From positions 1 through 14,424 of the forward strand of contig JAFXNX010000061.1 of the NCBI GenBank assembly GCA_017529175.1: 14,424 bases of DNA. Reading direction: 5' to 3'. Under the pieces are notes generated by a model. That model searched no databases and was not told the DNA's origin. It worked only from the letters and a program-made list of their open reading frames with translations. The translations under genes and the position numbers were made by a program. This document shows positions 14,077-14,424 of the stretch, one piece after another (the first letter of the stretch is position 1; every line of letters starts with the position of its first letter). Source of the stretch: Clostridia bacterium. GTDB lineage: Bacteria > Bacillota_A > Clostridia > Oscillospirales > CAG-272.

Positions 14077-14424
14077 ATGAAAAACGTCGCAAGGAAAAAG
14101 TCTTCGCATCTTCTGATCACCGCCGCGCTGATCGTCTTCATCACCGCCGCGGCGGCGATAGGCGTCACTCTTGCAAGATACAGGAGCACAGCGAGGTCCG
14201 TCGGCGAGATGACGATGGAATATTCGTTCTCTTCCGACAGCATCCGTCTTTTGTCGCGAAAGATCGAGGACGGAAACGTAACGGATGAGCCCGAAACGGA
14301 CGAAGACGGCAATTACCTGCCGCTCGGAGGCTGGAGCGCGATTTATGAAGGCGGAAGCGTATATCAGCTCAATTTTCTTCTATCAAACGCGAAGGGCGAA
14401 GACGACGTCGCCGCTTTCGCGCAG
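14077..14424 (+). CDS. Secreted protein F, N-terminal part (runs off the window)
   Basis: 116 codons are visible with no stop before the window edge. The N-terminus is MKNVARKKSS, then a membrane segment (about 12-30) and GVTLA|RYRSTARSVGEM, a variant SipW-type junction in which an Arg-Tyr pair replaces Trp-Phe. The mature part has an acidic stretch TDEPETDEDG, then SAIYEGGSVYQLNFLLSNA, strand-like segments suggestive of the start of a beta domain. It lies 13 bases after E with a good ribosome binding site, so it belongs to the same operon. It is probably a further exported subunit or anchor protein; too little is visible to say more. Confidence 0.7.
   Translation, partial: MKNVARKKSSHLLITAALIVFITAAAAIGVTLARYRSTARSVGEMTMEYSFSSDSIRLLSRKIEDGNVTDEPETDEDGNYLPLGGWSAIYEGGSVYQLNFLLSNAKGEDDVAAFAQ

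Overview
The window reads as a chromosomal fragment of an uncultured Firmicutes, most likely a gut-type member of the Clostridia. This rests on strong AGGAGG-type ribosome binding sites, ER-type (SipW-like) signal peptidases, SipW-dependent signal peptides of the TasA/camelysin kind, and FIVAR-type helical repeats. I cannot assign a species. All eleven genes lie on the + strand with short gaps or overlaps, and I see no tRNA, rRNA, CRISPR array or insertion sequence.

Layout: (1) 1-240, the C-terminal end of a secreted protein with the family's WLEG motif. (2) 387-1739 and 1813-4143, two clearly paralogous secreted proteins (A and B) with matching signal peptides, matching leader elements and FIVAR-like C-terminal helices; B carries an extra block of about 280 residues. 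(3) 4144-4375, a non-coding gap with two strong GC-rich hairpins. (4) 4376-5377, a third secreted paralogue (C) with a TTG start. (5) 5439-6407, a SipW-type signal peptidase with an unusual long charged coiled-coil tail. (6) 6447-8057, a membrane-anchored AAA+ ATPase of McrB/AAA_5 type. (7) 8095-9936, a cytoplasmic protein with a DUF2357/McrC-like N-terminal half (tentative) and a very long coiled coil. (8) 9960-11291, secreted paralogue D. (9) 11288-12076, a second SipW-type peptidase, coupled to D by an ATGA overlap. (10) 12024-14063, secreted protein E with a right-handed beta-helix-like domain. (11) 14077-14424, the start of a further secreted protein F, cut by the window end.

How the genes may work together: five of the six secreted proteins (the sixth lacks its N-terminus here) have a membrane-inserting signal segment ending in an A/T-W-F/M/Y (once A-R-Y) junction, as in SipW substrates such as TasA. 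Two SipW-like peptidases in the same cluster are the obvious processing enzymes. The result is probably a multi-subunit surface fibre or matrix. The novel part is the central trio: a signal peptidase with a cytoplasmic coiled-coil tail, a membrane AAA+ ATPase related to McrB, and a coiled-coil partner resembling the DUF2357/McrC side of McrBC-type pairs but without a visible nuclease. I propose that a McrB/McrC-type NTPase pair has been recruited here to an envelope-assembly or secretion task. The homology to families is read from motifs; the joint function is inference.
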